Positions 8,869 through 18,822 of a stretch of 64,000 bases of DNA are shown piece after piece. Origin of the DNA: Clostridium hydrogenum (lineage in GTDB: Bacteria; Bacillota; Clostridia; Clostridiales; Clostridiaceae); NCBI RefSeq assembly GCF_021432385.1, contig NZ_JAEACT010000002.1:2127501-2191500 (forward strand), written 5' to 3'. Both the position numbers and the translations under genes were made by a program. The notes under the pieces are model-generated. The model did not search any database, was not told the DNA's origin, and worked only from the letters and a program-made list of their open reading frames with translations. Position 1 is the first letter of the stretch; each line of letters starts with the position of its first letter.

Positions 8869-9213
8869 TTAACCTGGTGGCCAATTGAGACTTCTTCCTC
8901 CAAGCAAATGAAAATGAACATGTGGAACACTTTGTCCTCCAAACTCTCCACAATTAGAAACTACTCTATAACCATCTTTATCTATTCCCAATTCTTTTAC
9001 TATTTTAGGAATTGTCTTGAAAATATGTGCTATTATTTCAGCATCTTCCTCATTAACCTCAGTTAAACTTGCAATATGCTTTTTAGGGATAATTAACACA
9101 TGTACTGGAGCTTCAGGGTTTAAATCCTTAAAACTTAAAATTTTATCGTCTTCATATACTTTATTTGATGGTATTTCCCCCTGAACTATCTTACAAAAAA
9201 CGCAATCACTCAT
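8869..9213 (-). CDS. HIT family nucleotide hydrolase
   Basis: A 114-residue histidine-triad protein. The N-terminus is CVFCKIVQGEIPSNKVYEDD; the catalytic triad is HVHFHLLGG near the C-terminus, where the middle His attacks the alpha-phosphate of adenosine phosphoramidate-like substrates. Both CxxC cysteines that often bind zinc are present (C4, C7). It follows mtaB by 50 bases. Physiological substrate unknown. Confidence 0.95.
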   Translation of the reverse strand: MSDCVFCKIVQGEIPSNKVYEDDKILSFKDLNPEAPVHVLIIPKKHIASLTEVNEEDAEIIAHIFKTIPKIVKELGIDKDGYRVVSNCGEFGGQSVPHVHFHLLGGRSLNWPPG

Positions 9214-9264
9214 GTCATCACCTCCTTGATTATTATATTCAACATAAAAAATTTTTTTCCTTCG

Positions 9265-10569
9265 TTACTGCATAATATGCCCATACAAATAATCTTCTTT
9301 GGCTTCTTCTATCTTTACAGTTAAAATATTACCTGAAATATTCTCATTGCTATTAGCTACTACCTTAACGTAATTTGCTGTATATCCTTCATATAAGTCA
9401 TCATTGTTCTCAAAATTAGTTTCAAATAACACATCCATTTTACACCCAATAAACTTACTTATAAAGGCTTTTTCATTTTTATTATTAAGTTCAATAAGTT
9501 TATTACTTCTAAAATCTTTAATAGTACCAGGTACTTGTTCTTTCATATCAGCTGCCTTAGTACCTTCTCTTTTGGAATATTTAAATATATGCGTTTTTGA
9601 AAGTTTTATCTTCTTAAGAAACTCAAAGGTTTCATTAAACTCTTCTTCTGTTTCACCTGGAAATCCTACAATAACATCTGTTGTTATAGAAACATCCTTT
9701 ATATTTTGTCTAAGTTTATTTACTATATTCATATAGTCCTCAGCAGTATAATGTCTATTCATCCTCTTTAAAGTTTCGCTGCATCCACTTTGGAGTGATA
9801 GATGAAAATGAGGACATAGTTTCTTCATCTTTTTAATTTTTTCAATTACATCATCACTAAAAAAAGTAGGATCAATAGAACCAATTCTAACTCTCTCTAT
9901 ACCATCAATTTTTTCGATTTCTTCAACAACTCTAACAAGATCCCAACCATTTTTTAAATCTGCACCGTAAGATGCAATATGAATACCAGATAGTATTATT
10001 TCTTTAAAGCCATGACCTGCAAGCTTATGGATTTCCTCCATGACCTGTTCTGGCTCTTTACTGCATATACCACCTCTAGCATATGGTATTAAGCAATATG
10101 AACAAAATCTATTACAGCCATCCTGTATTTTAAGAAAAGCCCTTGTTCTATCTTGATATTCTTCTATTTTTAAATCTTCAAATTTTTTATCTCTAAAAAC
10201 ATCTTTTACATTGACTATTTGTTCCTTTTTAGTCATATAGGTATTTAAATATTCTACTATATCACCTTTATTTTTAGTTCCAAGAACAATGTCAACACCA
10301 TCTATACTTGCTACTTTGTCTGGTTCAACTTGTGAATAGCATCCAACTACCGCAATTACTGCATTAGGATTAAGCTTTTTAGCCTTACTTATCATTTGCC
10401 TTGATTTTCTGTCACCCATATTTGTAACAGTACACGTATTTATGACATATACATCAGCCTTTTCTTCTGGCTTCACATCTTCATATCCTGCTTTTATAAA
10501 TTTTTCTGCCATAGCTTCACTTTCATACGAGTTAACCCTACAGCCAAGGGTAATAAAAGCAACCTTCAT
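9265..10569 (-). CDS. mtaB: tRNA t6A37 methylthiotransferase MtaB
   Basis: A 434-residue radical-SAM enzyme that converts t6A to ms2t6A at tRNA position 37. It has the N-terminal UPF0004 domain with three spaced cysteines (TLGCRVNSYE, NTCTVTN, VGCYSQ), the radical-SAM CNRFCSYCLIPYARG cluster, and a C-terminal TRAM domain from about 375. The ALGCRV/TLGCRV start marks MtaB rather than MiaB or RimO. Its ATG overlaps the rsmE stop by one base, so the two are translationally coupled. Confidence 0.95.
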   Translation of the reverse strand: MKVAFITLGCRVNSYESEAMAEKFIKAGYEDVKPEEKADVYVINTCTVTNMGDRKSRQMISKAKKLNPNAVIAVVGCYSQVEPDKVASIDGVDIVLGTKNKGDIVEYLNTYMTKKEQIVNVKDVFRDKKFEDLKIEEYQDRTRAFLKIQDGCNRFCSYCLIPYARGGICSKEPEQVMEEIHKLAGHGFKEIILSGIHIASYGADLKNGWDLVRVVEEIEKIDGIERVRIGSIDPTFFSDDVIEKIKKMKKLCPHFHLSLQSGCSETLKRMNRHYTAEDYMNIVNKLRQNIKDVSITTDVIVGFPGETEEEFNETFEFLKKIKLSKTHIFKYSKREGTKAADMKEQVPGTIKDFRSNKLIELNNKNEKAFISKFIGCKMDVLFETNFENNDDLYEGYTANYVKVVANSNENISGNILTVKIEEAKEDYLYGHIMQ

Positions 10570-11321
10570 TATATCTTTCCTCCCATATCAGATAACTCAT
10601 ACATTATTAAAGCTGTACATACAAATCCAGCAGTTTCCGTCCTAAGTATTCTTGGTCCTAATGTAATAACATGAGCTCCTATTTCTTTTAATTCCTCTAT
10701 TTCTTCTTCCTCAAAGCCACCTTCAGGTCCTATAATAATTGCTACGGTTCTTATATCTTTTGTATCTATTTTATTTATTACATTTTTTAATCCTATTCCT
10801 TCTTCGTTTTCATATGGAACAAGTATCAAGTCAATTTCTTTTAACTTTTCTTTCATATCTTTAAATTCCACAACGCCATTTACTTTAGGAATTAAACTTC
10901 TTTTACTCTGCTTAGCGGCTTCAAATGCAATTCTATTAAGTCTATCCAGTTTTTTAAATTCACCTATTTCATTTTTTACTACTACTCTTTCCATAATTAC
11001 TGGTGTTATTTCACTAACTCCAAGCTCTGCTGACTTTTGAACAATTAAGTCCATCTTAGCTGCTTTAGGCATACCTTGAAAAAGATATACTTTAAGTGGA
11101 CTTTCATTATTAATTTCAAGTTTTTTAAGTATTTCTGCCTTAACAGTCACCTTAGTTATTTCAACTATTTTAGCAAGGTATTCTTCACCTTCGCAGTTGT
11201 TTATACTTATTTCTTCGCCTTCTTTAAGTCTTAATACTTTATATATATGTTTTACATCTTCACCACATATATTTGCAATGTTATCTATAATATTTTCTTT
11301 AGGCACAAAAAATTTATGCAT
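10569..11321 (-). CDS. rsmE: 16S rRNA m3U1498 methyltransferase RsmE
   Basis: A 250-residue SPOUT methyltransferase. It shows an N-terminal PUA-like domain (HKFFVPKENI, DVKHIYKVLRLKEGE) and the C-terminal knot with IIGPEGGFEEEEIE and LGPRILRTETAG, the SAM-binding signature. It methylates U1498 of 16S rRNA. Gene order prmA-rsmE-mtaB behind the dnaK operon is usual in Firmicutes. Confidence 0.97.
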   Translation of the reverse strand: MHKFFVPKENIIDNIANICGEDVKHIYKVLRLKEGEEISINNCEGEEYLAKIVEITKVTVKAEILKKLEINNESPLKVYLFQGMPKAAKMDLIVQKSAELGVSEITPVIMERVVVKNEIGEFKKLDRLNRIAFEAAKQSKRSLIPKVNGVVEFKDMKEKLKEIDLILVPYENEEGIGLKNVINKIDTKDIRTVAIIIGPEGGFEEEEIEELKEIGAHVITLGPRILRTETAGFVCTALIMYELSDMGGKI

Positions 11322-11338
11322 AGCTTAAAACACTCTCC

Positions 11339-12274
11339 TTATGATTTTGCAACTATACAAATCCATTCACCTTGATTATTAACCTCAAGTATTTCAAATT
11401 TATTTTTCTTTAATTCATTTATTACGTCTTGCGCTCTATCTTTTATTATTCCTGAAGATATAAAATATCCACCGTGAATTAAGGATTTATTAATATCAGG
11501 AATTAAAATTTTTATTACTTCTGCTATTATATTTGCAACAATTACATTAGCCTTTCCTTCAACAACTTCCATAAGATTTCCGTGTCTTATATCTATATTT
11601 TTCAAGTCATTTTTAGCTACATTTTGTTTTGCAGAATCAACTGCTACAGGGTCTAAATCTACTCCTATAGCACTTTTAGCCTTCAATTTGGCAGCTGCTA
11701 TAGCAAGTATTCCAGAACCTGTTCCTATATCAAAAACCGTAGAATTTTCATCTACATATCTTTCTAAGGCTTGAATACACATTCTTGTAGTTTCATGAGT
11801 TCCAGTTCCAAAGGCCATGCCTGGATCAAGTTCAACTACTAGTTCATGATTCTTTGGTATATATTCTTCCCATATTGGTTTAACTACTACCCTAGCTCCA
11901 ACTTTAGTGGGCTTATAATATTTCTTCCAATTGTTTTCCCAATCCTGTTCATTAACTTTACTTGATACTACAAGTCCTTCTCCCTTATCAATTCCAAATT
12001 CGCCTAAATTGTTAACACTGTTTTTTATGTATTCAAAATGCTCATTAAAATGCTCATCTTCTTTATAGTAAGCCTTAACTACAGCTCCTTTTTTTACCTT
12101 CAAAAGAGTTTCATCAAAGTAATCCCAATCCCCTGGATGTTTCTTCTTGAATTCAACATCTTCCGAATCCTCAATAGAAACGCCTTTTACAGGAGTGTTA
12201 TATAATATTCCTGTAACTGCTTCAACAGCTTCACTACTTGTTACAATGTTTACCTCGATCCAATCTTTTTCCAT
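11339..12274 (-). CDS. prmA: ribosomal protein L11 methyltransferase PrmA
   Basis: A 311-residue class I methyltransferase. The N-terminal half recognises L11; the catalytic half has [31 protein letters not shown] (SAM motif I), GVDLDPVAV and [12 protein letters not shown]. It trimethylates L11. It lies 74 bases behind a 58-codon gene, with a 15-bp perfect hairpin between them. Confidence 0.97.
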   Translation of the reverse strand: MEKDWIEVNIVTSSEAVEAVTGILYNTPVKGVSIEDSEDVEFKKKHPGDWDYFDETLLKVKKGAVVKAYYKEDEHFNEHFEYIKNSVNNLGEFGIDKGEGLVVSSKVNEQDWENNWKKYYKPTKVGARVVVKPIWEEYIPKNHELVVELDPGMAFGTGTHETTRMCIQALERYVDENSTVFDIGTGSGILAIAAAKLKAKSAIGVDLDPVAVDSAKQNVAKNDLKNIDIRHGNLMEVVEGKANVIVANIIAEVIKILIPDINKSLIHGGYFISSGIIKDRAQDVINELKKNKFEILEVNNQGEWICIVAKS

Positions 12275-12297
12275 ATTTTTCCTCCAATATATTGATT

Positions 12298-12334
12298 AAT
12301 GCACAATGAAGATGAATTTTCTTCATTGTGCATT
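12298..12334. other. 15-bp perfect inverted repeat between small gene and prmA
   Basis: AATGCACAATGAAGA and its exact complement are separated by seven bases. There is no T run on either strand, so it is not a standard terminator. It could partly terminate, stabilise, or mark a processing point between the upstream gene and prmA. Confidence 0.5.
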
Positions 12335-12348
12335 ATAAATTATAGCAT

Positions 12349-12525
12349 TTATTTAGTTTGTTCGTCTATTTTTTCTAAAAGTTTTTTATATTCCCTTATT
12401 ACTCCTCTAATTTCATCTTCGTTATCTTCAGCATCTTCATCCATTCCATAGCGAAGTTCTTGAATTCTAGTGTTTATAAGGTTTTTTACTGTGTTTATTT
12501 CATTATCATCTAATTCTATTTTCAT
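12349..12525 (-). CDS. small acidic protein of unknown function
   Basis: A 58-residue frame beginning MKIELDDNEINTVKNLINTR and continuing with a very acidic middle (GMDEDAEDNEDEIRG) and a helical end (VIREYKKLLEKIDEQTK). GGAGGACTGAGGAAAT precedes the ATG. It lies in the dnaJ-prmA space of the heat-shock operon, 36 bases behind dnaJ. Codon use resembles the neighbours. I do not recognise a family; the sequence suggests two helices joined by an acidic linker. Confidence 0.7.
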   Translation of the reverse strand: MKIELDDNEINTVKNLINTRIQELRYGMDEDAEDNEDEIRGVIREYKKLLEKIDEQTK

Positions 12526-12561
12526 ATTTCCTCAGTCCTCCACTTAATTTATATTATTTCT

Positions 12562-13686
12562 TTAGAAGAACTTTTTAAAACCAGACTTTTTTTCTTTCGG
12601 ACTTTCACCGCTGGCCTCCATGTATAATTTTAAAGCTTCCTTTTGTTTTTCATTTAAGCTCTTAGGAATATCAACAATAACTTTTACATATTGATCCCCT
12701 CTTCCACTGCTATTAACTTTAGGAACGCCCTTACCTTTTAATCTAAATACTGTACCCGACTGTGTTCCAGCTGGAACTGTGTATTTAACATCACCATCAA
12801 TTGTAGGAACGGCTATTTCTGTTCCAAGTGCAGCTTTAGGGAAGCTTATATGAGTATCTAAATATATATCAAATCCTTGTCTCTTAAATTCCTTACTAGG
12901 AATAACTTTTATATTTATATACAAGTCTCCTGCAGGACCGTTATTTTTACCATGTTCGCCTTGACCTCTAAGTGGTATTACATTTCCTGTGTCAACACCT
13001 GCTGGTATATTTACAGATATTTTTCTTCTTTTTCTTTCAATACCTGATCCATGGCACTCTGTACATGGTTCAGAAATTATCTTACCTTTTCCGCCGCATT
13101 TGTCACAAGCTGCTTCTGTAACAAAGCTTCCAAGTGCAGTATTTCTTTGAACTCTTATTCTACCTGTACCATGACATTTATCGCAGGTTTTTGCTGATGT
13201 GCCTTTCTTTGCACCACTTCCATGGCATGTTTCACAAGTTTCATTTCTAGTTATATTAACTTCTTTTTTAGCTCCAAAAACAGCTTCTTCAAAAGTTAAT
13301 GTTATAGTATATTCAATGTCATTTCCTCTTTCTGGCGCATTTGGATTTCTTCTTGAACTGCCTCCTCCAAATCCACCTCCAAAGAATGAACTAAATATAT
13401 CTCCTAAATCTCCAAAGTCACCGAAGCCCCCTGAAAAGTCTCCAAATCCGCCTCCGGCACCATTGAAGTCTGCAGTACCAAATCTATCATAATTTGACCT
13501 CTTCTCAGGATCAGATAAAACTTGATATGCTTCATTTATTTCTTTAAATTTTTCTTCTGCCTCTTTATTCCCTCTATTTTTATCAGGGTGATATTTAATA
13601 GCGAGTTTTCTAAAGGCTTTTTTTATTTCATCTTCAGACGCACCTTTTTGAATTCCTAGTACTTCATAGTAGTCTTTATTTGCCAT
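12562..13686 (-). CDS. dnaJ: chaperone DnaJ
   Basis: A 374-residue type I Hsp40. It has the J domain ([11 protein letters not shown] at KYHPDKNRG), a Gly/Phe-rich linker (about 70-115), four CxxCxGxG repeats for two zincs ([32 protein letters not shown]), and the C-terminal substrate domains. It stimulates DnaK ATPase. The ATG at 13686 is preferred; a GTG four codons upstream overlaps the ribosome site. A terminator-like hairpin separates it from dnaK. Confidence 0.98.
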   Translation of the reverse strand: MANKDYYEVLGIQKGASEDEIKKAFRKLAIKYHPDKNRGNKEAEEKFKEINEAYQVLSDPEKRSNYDRFGTADFNGAGGGFGDFSGGFGDFGDLGDIFSSFFGGGFGGGSSRRNPNAPERGNDIEYTITLTFEEAVFGAKKEVNITRNETCETCHGSGAKKGTSAKTCDKCHGTGRIRVQRNTALGSFVTEAACDKCGGKGKIISEPCTECHGSGIERKRRKISVNIPAGVDTGNVIPLRGQGEHGKNNGPAGDLYINIKVIPSKEFKRQGFDIYLDTHISFPKAALGTEIAVPTIDGDVKYTVPAGTQSGTVFRLKGKGVPKVNSSGRGDQYVKVIVDIPKSLNEKQKEALKLYMEASGESPKEKKSGFKKFF

Positions 13687-13737
13687 CCCTTTCACCACCT
13701 ATTTCATCTATAGATAAACCATTTCAAACCTAAAAAT

Positions 13738-13766
13738 TAAGGGAAGGGTCAAAACCCGTTCCCTTA
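13738..13766 (-). terminator. partial terminator / hairpin between dnaK and dnaJ
   Basis: The stem TAAGGGAA...GGGT pairs with ACCC.TTCCCTTA (one bulge), followed on the minus strand by ATTTTTAGG. It lies after dnaK and before dnaJ, so it may lower dnaJ expression relative to dnaK. Confidence 0.6.
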
Positions 13767-13865
13767 CTTATAAGTTTGCATCTCTTTATATTATACTTAC
13801 AATTTAATTAAATTCAAACCTTTTTTTTAGATGTACCATTGATTTTGGCAGTTAAACTGTTTTAT

Positions 13866-15719
13866 CTATTTGTCATTGTCAACTTTAAAATCAGCATCAA
13901 CTACATTATCATCATTTCCACCTGCATTACCAGCTCCTGGATTTGGACCTGCACCTGCTGCATTTGGATCTCCAGCTGCTCCTGGGTTTTGCTGATACAT
14001 TTTAGTTGTTACTGCATATAAAGCTTGTGTTAAATCTTCAACAGCCTTCTTTGTTGCTTCAAGATCTGTTCCTTCTTTAACTTTCTTAACTTCTTCTAAT
14101 TTTGCTTCTATATTTGTTTTATCTTCAGCTGGTACTTTATCTCCAAGATCTTTTAATGTTTTTTCTGTTTGGAATACCATTTGATCAGCATTGTTTTTAA
14201 CTTCTATTGCTTCTTGTTTCTTTTTATCTTCTTCTGCAAATTTTTCTGCATCTTTAACAGCCTTATCTATTTCATCATCGCTTAAGTTTGTTGATGCTGT
14301 TATTGTAACATGTGATTCTTTTCCTGTTCCCTTATCTTTAGCAGAAACATTTACTATACCATTTGCATCTATATCAAATGTTACTTCTATTTGTGGTACT
14401 CCTCTTGGAGCTGGTGCTATACCGTCAAGCGTGAATCTTCCAAGGCTCTTATTATCAGCAGCCATTTTTCTTTCACCCTGTACTATATTGATTTCAACTG
14501 CTGGTTGATTATCTGCAGCTGTTGAGAATACTTGGCTTTTTCTTGTAGGTATTGTTGTATTTCTTTCTATTAAAGGAGTAGCAACTCCACCTAAAGTTTC
14601 GATTCCAAGAGTTAAAGGTGTAACATCAAGAAGTAATACGTCTTTAACATCTCCTGTTAATACTCCAGCTTGAATTGAAGCTCCTACTGCAACACATTCA
14701 TCTGGGTTAACTCCCTTTGATGGGTCTTTTCCAGTAAATTCTTTAACTGCATCCTGTACTGCTGGTATTCTTGTTGATCCACCAACAAGTACTACTTTAT
14801 CTACATCATTTATTGATAATCCTGCATCTTGAAGAGCTTTTTTCATTGGCTCAATTGTTGCTTGAACTAAGTCATGAGTTAATTCATTGAATTTAGCTCT
14901 AGTTAAGTTCATATCTATGTGCTTAGGACCTGTTGCGTCTGCAGTAATGAATGGAAGGTTGATATTTGTTTGCATAGAAGATGATAATTCAATTTTTGCT
15001 TTTTCAGCTGCTTCTTTTAATCTTTGAAGAGCCATCTTATCATTTCTTAAATCAATTCCATTGTCCTTTTTAAATTCTTCTGCAATGTAATCCATTATTT
15101 TTTGGTCAAAATCGTCTCCACCTAAACGAGTATTTCCGTTTGTTGATTTAACTTCAAATACTCCATCTCCAAGTTCAAGTATAGATACATCGAAAGTACC
15201 ACCGCCAAGGTCATAAACGAATATTTTTTGGTTTGTATCCATTTTATCTAAACCATAAGCAAGTGAAGCTGCTGTTGGTTCGTTTATTATTCTTAAAACT
15301 TCAAGACCAGCTATTTTTCCAGCATCCTTAGTTGCTTGTCTTTGGCTATCATTAAAATATGCAGGAACTGTTATTACTGCTTGAGTAACTTTTTCTCCTA
15401 GATAAGCTTCTGCATCTGCCTTTAACTTTTGAAGTATCATTGCTGATATTTCTTGTGGTGTATAATCCTTACCATCTATTGATACTTTATGAGCTGTTCC
15501 CATTTCTCTCTTTATTGATATAATTGTTTTATCTGGATTTGTAATTGCCTGTCTTTTTGCAACTTGACCTACAAGTCTTTCTCCATTTTTTTGGAAAGAT
15601 ACTACTGAAGGAGTAGTTCTTGCACCTTCTGAATTAGCTATAACTACTGGTTCTCCACCTTCCATAACTGCTACACATGAGTTTGTTGTTCCTAAATCTA
15701 TTCCTATTACTTTTGACAT
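13866..15719 (-). CDS. dnaK: chaperone DnaK (Hsp70)
   Basis: A 617-residue Hsp70. The ATPase domain shows [13 protein letters not shown], the phosphate loop [10 protein letters not shown] and [12 protein letters not shown]. The substrate domain starts near residue 385 with [17 protein letters not shown]. The tail is Gly/Ala/Pro/Asn-rich and ends VVDADFKV. It has the short Gram-positive loop in the ATPase domain. It is part of hrcA-grpE-dnaK-dnaJ under CIRCE control. Confidence 0.99.
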   Translation of the reverse strand: MSKVIGIDLGTTNSCVAVMEGGEPVVIANSEGARTTPSVVSFQKNGERLVGQVAKRQAITNPDKTIISIKREMGTAHKVSIDGKDYTPQEISAMILQKLKADAEAYLGEKVTQAVITVPAYFNDSQRQATKDAGKIAGLEVLRIINEPTAASLAYGLDKMDTNQKIFVYDLGGGTFDVSILELGDGVFEVKSTNGNTRLGGDDFDQKIMDYIAEEFKKDNGIDLRNDKMALQRLKEAAEKAKIELSSSMQTNINLPFITADATGPKHIDMNLTRAKFNELTHDLVQATIEPMKKALQDAGLSINDVDKVVLVGGSTRIPAVQDAVKEFTGKDPSKGVNPDECVAVGASIQAGVLTGDVKDVLLLDVTPLTLGIETLGGVATPLIERNTTIPTRKSQVFSTAADNQPAVEINIVQGERKMAADNKSLGRFTLDGIAPAPRGVPQIEVTFDIDANGIVNVSAKDKGTGKESHVTITASTNLSDDEIDKAVKDAEKFAEEDKKKQEAIEVKNNADQMVFQTEKTLKDLGDKVPAEDKTNIEAKLEEVKKVKEGTDLEATKKAVEDLTQALYAVTTKMYQQNPGAAGDPNAAGAGPNPGAGNAGGNDDNVVDADFKVDNDK

Positions 15720-15743
15720 ATATAAAACCTCCTAATTGTTTAC

Positions 15744-15840
15744 CTATGGTGAAACCAGTTCAACTATTAATTTATTCATGCACCATAATATCTTCAAAAT
15801 TGTCATTTATGAACATGCATAAATTAAGTTTCACATTAGT
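15744..15840. repeat. family C palindromic repeat, copy C2
   Basis: It lies in the grpE-dnaK gap. The arms ATGGTGAAAC / GTTTCACATTA enclose a further imperfect inverted repeat (ATTAATTTATTCATG / CATGCATAAATTAA). The blocks CAGTTCAACTATTAA and AAATTAAGTTTCACA match copy C1. Because it is transcribed in a heat-shock operon it could fold in the mRNA just ahead of dnaK. Confidence 0.6.
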
Positions 15841-15855
15841 TTCCCTTTATATATT

Positions 15856-16452
15856 TTAATTTGCGACTTTTACCATACTGTGTCTTAATACTTTATCTTG
15901 TCTTTTATATCCTTTTTGAAGAACTTCAACTATTTCATTTTCTCCATAATTCTCATCCTCTATATGCATAACTGCATTGTGGACATTAGGATCAAACTGT
16001 CCTTCGCCTGGTATTTCTTCAACTCCAAGCTTAGTAAGAGCTCCTTTAAACTGCCTTATAGTCATATCTATTCCCTTTTTTAGATCCTCAACGCTACCTT
16101 CTGTCGCAACAGCTCTTTCCAAATTATCAAGAGTTGGAAGCATCTCGTTTATAACATCACTGCAAGCATCTGTATATATTCCTTCTTTTTCTTTAACAGT
16201 TCTTTTTCTGTAATTTTCATATTCAGCAGTGATTCTAAGGACTTTTTCCTTCATGGCATCTAATTCATTTTTTAATTTTTCATTTTCATTTTTAAGTTTA
16301 GCACCAAATAATTTCATATCTTCAATTTCCTTTTCTTTAGAAGATTCTTCTTTTGTTTCATTTTCTGAACTTTCAGATGCCTCGTTTTCTTCTACTTCAC
16401 TTTCTTCAATATTATCATTTTCTTCAATGTTGTCATTCTTATTTTCCTTCAT
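15856..16452 (-). CDS. grpE: nucleotide exchange factor GrpE
   Basis: A 198-residue exchange factor for DnaK. The first 50 residues are highly acidic and Ser-rich. A long coiled coil (about 50-100) leads to the signature ITAEYENYRKRTVKEKE. The C-terminal beta domain has GVEEIPGEGQFDPNVHNAVMH and VLQKGYKRQDKVLRHSMVKV. It sits between hrcA and dnaK. Confidence 0.98.
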   Translation of the reverse strand: MKENKNDNIEENDNIEESEVEENEASESSENETKEESSKEKEIEDMKLFGAKLKNENEKLKNELDAMKEKVLRITAEYENYRKRTVKEKEGIYTDACSDVINEMLPTLDNLERAVATEGSVEDLKKGIDMTIRQFKGALTKLGVEEIPGEGQFDPNVHNAVMHIEDENYGENEIVEVLQKGYKRQDKVLRHSMVKVAN

Positions 16453-16470
16453 AAGCTCACCTCTTAATCT

Positions 16471-17508
16471 TTATTCATCATTGTCATACAATCTATTTAA
16501 ATTATTATTAATTTGCTCAACTACTTCTGTTATTACTTTTATAACATTTGAATAAGGAATTCTAGTAGGTCCTATGACTCCTATTGCTCCAAAAGGTCTA
16601 CCTTGTATACCATATACTGACGAAATTACACTACATTCTTTAGCTTCTATAATTTGATTTTCATTTCCAATACTAATATTAATTCCACTTGAACCATTAA
16701 ATAATCCCCTAATAATATCATTGTTTTCTACTAGTGAAAGAAACTCTCGTACTTTCTCAACATCCTGAAATTCAGGATAATTAAAGATATTAGTTGTACC
16801 CTCCATATACACTTCAGAAGAATCAGATTCTTTTAAAATTGCATATAAATTTGTAATTATAGAACTAAAAATATCTTCATGACCACTAAGATCAGTTTTT
16901 AAGTTGTTTATTACTTCTAAATTTATTTGCTCTATAGTTAATCCCTTAACTCTTTCATTAATGAGCGCAGTTAATTTCATTAAATCATCTGCACTAACAT
17001 TCTTAGTTACTCTTATAATGCTATTTTTAATAGCTCCAGTATCTGTTAAGATTACACATAGAATGCTATTTACATCTACTTTAATAAGTTGTATAGCTTT
17101 TATATGACTTTTATTTGAGGATGATGCCTTAACTATACAAGTAAGCTTAGTCATCTCTGAAACCAATGACATCGCTTGTTTGAGGATTTTATCAACTTCA
17201 AAAATTGCCTCATTAATTATTTTAGTCTTAATCAAAATTTCTTCTTCAGGTGATATTCTGGGTATTTCCATAAGCTTATCAACATACAATCTATAACCCT
17301 TATCAGAAGGTCTTCTACCTGAAGACGTATGAAGTTGCTCTATATAGCCCATGTCTTCCAAGTCAGCCATTTCATTTCTTATTGTTGCAGAACTTATGCC
17401 TAAATCATATTTCTTTGCTATAGTTCTAGATCCAACAGGCTCTCCTGTGTTTATATAATCATTTATAATAGCCTGAAGAATTTTAAGCTTTCTTTCCTCC
17501 ATTTCCAT
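16471..17508 (-). CDS. hrcA: heat-inducible transcription repressor HrcA
   Basis: A 345-residue repressor that binds CIRCE. An N-terminal winged helix (ILQAIINDYINTGEPVGSRT, LGISSATIRNEMADLEDMGY, HTSSGRRPSDKGYR) precedes the GAF-like dimer domain and the C-terminal GVIGPTRIPYSNVI segment. It is the first gene of the operon it represses. AGAGGTGATAAG precedes the ATG. CIRCE lies 16 bases upstream of the start. Confidence 0.98.
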   Translation of the reverse strand: MEMEERKLKILQAIINDYINTGEPVGSRTIAKKYDLGISSATIRNEMADLEDMGYIEQLHTSSGRRPSDKGYRLYVDKLMEIPRISPEEEILIKTKIINEAIFEVDKILKQAMSLVSEMTKLTCIVKASSSNKSHIKAIQLIKVDVNSILCVILTDTGAIKNSIIRVTKNVSADDLMKLTALINERVKGLTIEQINLEVINNLKTDLSGHEDIFSSIITNLYAILKESDSSEVYMEGTTNIFNYPEFQDVEKVREFLSLVENNDIIRGLFNGSSGINISIGNENQIIEAKECSVISSVYGIQGRPFGAIGVIGPTRIPYSNVIKVITEVVEQINNNLNRLYDNDE

Positions 17509-17523
17509 CTTATCACCTCTTTA

Positions 17524-17550
17524 TTAGCACTCACCTCGTTTGAGTGCTAA
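17524..17550 (-). promoter_or_regulatory. CIRCE operator of the hrcA operon
   Basis: A perfect 9-9-9 arrangement: TTAGCACTC, nine bases, GAGTGCTAA, the HrcA binding site. It lies between the promoter and the hrcA ATG. Confidence 0.98.
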
Positions 17551-17563
17551 CGACTATGTTTAT

Positions 17564-17592
17564 AAAATAACACCTTGATTTATATTTGTCAA
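17564..17592 (-). promoter_or_regulatory. sigma-A promoter of hrcA-grpE-dnaK-dnaJ
   Basis: On the minus strand, TTGACA (17587-17592) and TATTTT (17564-17569) are separated by 17 bases, directly upstream of CIRCE. Confidence 0.8.
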
Positions 17593-17692
17593 TATTTTTG
17601 AATTTAAATTAAAATGTGAAATTCAATCATTTAATTGATTTATCGCTTTCATAATCTGTTTTGCTTATTTTTTCTCAGTTTTATTTAAAATC

Positions 17693-18820
17693 TCATGTTA
17701 ATATAAAATCACTCATTATTGTATTTGATATTTCGATACCTCTTTGTGATAAAAAAATTCTGCCTTCTTCTTTCTTTAATAAGCCTTTCTTTTGGTATTT
17801 GTCAATCAAATCACCATATACATCATATATACTTTTACTAAATTTAAACTTAAAATCCTCTTCGCTAATTCCATTTGTTTTTCTAAGTCCCAAAAACATA
17901 AATTCTTCAATATTGTCTTCAATAGAATTTTTAAAGCTTTCTACCGATGGATCAATATTATCAAAAACTTTTTCTATATATTTTTCCACGCTGCTCTCGT
18001 TTTTATTCCTACTACCATTAAAGTATGAATGGGCAGATGCTCCACATCCTATATAATCATCCATACTCCAATAAATCATATTGTGTTTGCATTCTCTTCC
18101 TTCTTTTGCAAAGTTAGAAATTTCATATTGATTATACATATTAGTTTTCAAAAAATTTATAGTAAATTCATACATTTGAATTTCTATTTCTTCACCAGGC
18201 AAATTTAACTTTCCCTCTTGATACATATTATAAAAAGGAGTTCCCTCTTCAATAATTAAACTATATGAAGAAATATGTTCTGGATTTAATTTAACTACTT
18301 CATTTAAAGTTTCTTTCCAATCTTGAAAAGTTTGATTTGGAATTGCAAACATTAAATCTATATTTATATTATTAAATCCCATTCTCCTTGCTAGATGAAA
18401 ACCATCCAAAAATTGTTGAAGATCATGAATTCTACCAAGTTTTTCTAAAAGTTTATCCTGATATGCTTGAAGACCTATACTTAGCCTATTGACACCAATG
18501 TCTTTCATTATAGCAAGCTTTTCTTCATCAAATGAACCAGGATTGCACTCAACTGTAAATTCACAATCTTCATATTTACTTATATTTTTTAAGGCGCTTT
18601 TTAAAATACCCCAAGCCTCCAATGATAGATAACTCGGGGTACCTCCACCTATAAATATTGTACTAACTTTTTTATCTTTTACTTTGTTCTCAATTTCAAC
18701 GCTTAATGCTTTTGTGTAATCTAACATGTATTTTTCAATTGAAGAATAAGAAGGAAAGTCACAATACAAACATTTTCTCATGCAAAAAGGCAAATGTATG
18801 TATAGTCCTAATTTCTTCAT
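17693..18820 (-). CDS. hemW: radical SAM heme chaperone HemW
   Basis: A 375-residue radical-SAM protein related to HemN. The motif FCMRKCLYCDF near residues 12-22 is CxxxCxxC, the 4Fe-4S site; the extra Cys next to it that marks true HemN coproporphyrinogen oxidase is absent. GGGTPSYL is the SAM-binding glycine stretch. HemW inserts heme into respiratory proteins elsewhere; in a fermenting clostridium the role is less clear. It follows lepA by two bases, as in most Firmicutes. Confidence 0.93.
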   Translation of the reverse strand: MKKLGLYIHLPFCMRKCLYCDFPSYSSIEKYMLDYTKALSVEIENKVKDKKVSTIFIGGGTPSYLSLEAWGILKSALKNISKYEDCEFTVECNPGSFDEEKLAIMKDIGVNRLSIGLQAYQDKLLEKLGRIHDLQQFLDGFHLARRMGFNNINIDLMFAIPNQTFQDWKETLNEVVKLNPEHISSYSLIIEEGTPFYNMYQEGKLNLPGEEIEIQMYEFTINFLKTNMYNQYEISNFAKEGRECKHNMIYWSMDDYIGCGASAHSYFNGSRNKNESSVEKYIEKVFDNIDPSVESFKNSIEDNIEEFMFLGLRKTNGISEEDFKFKFSKSIYDVYGDLIDKYQKKGLLKKEEGRIFLSQRGIEISNTIMSDFILT

Positions 18821-18822
18821 AA

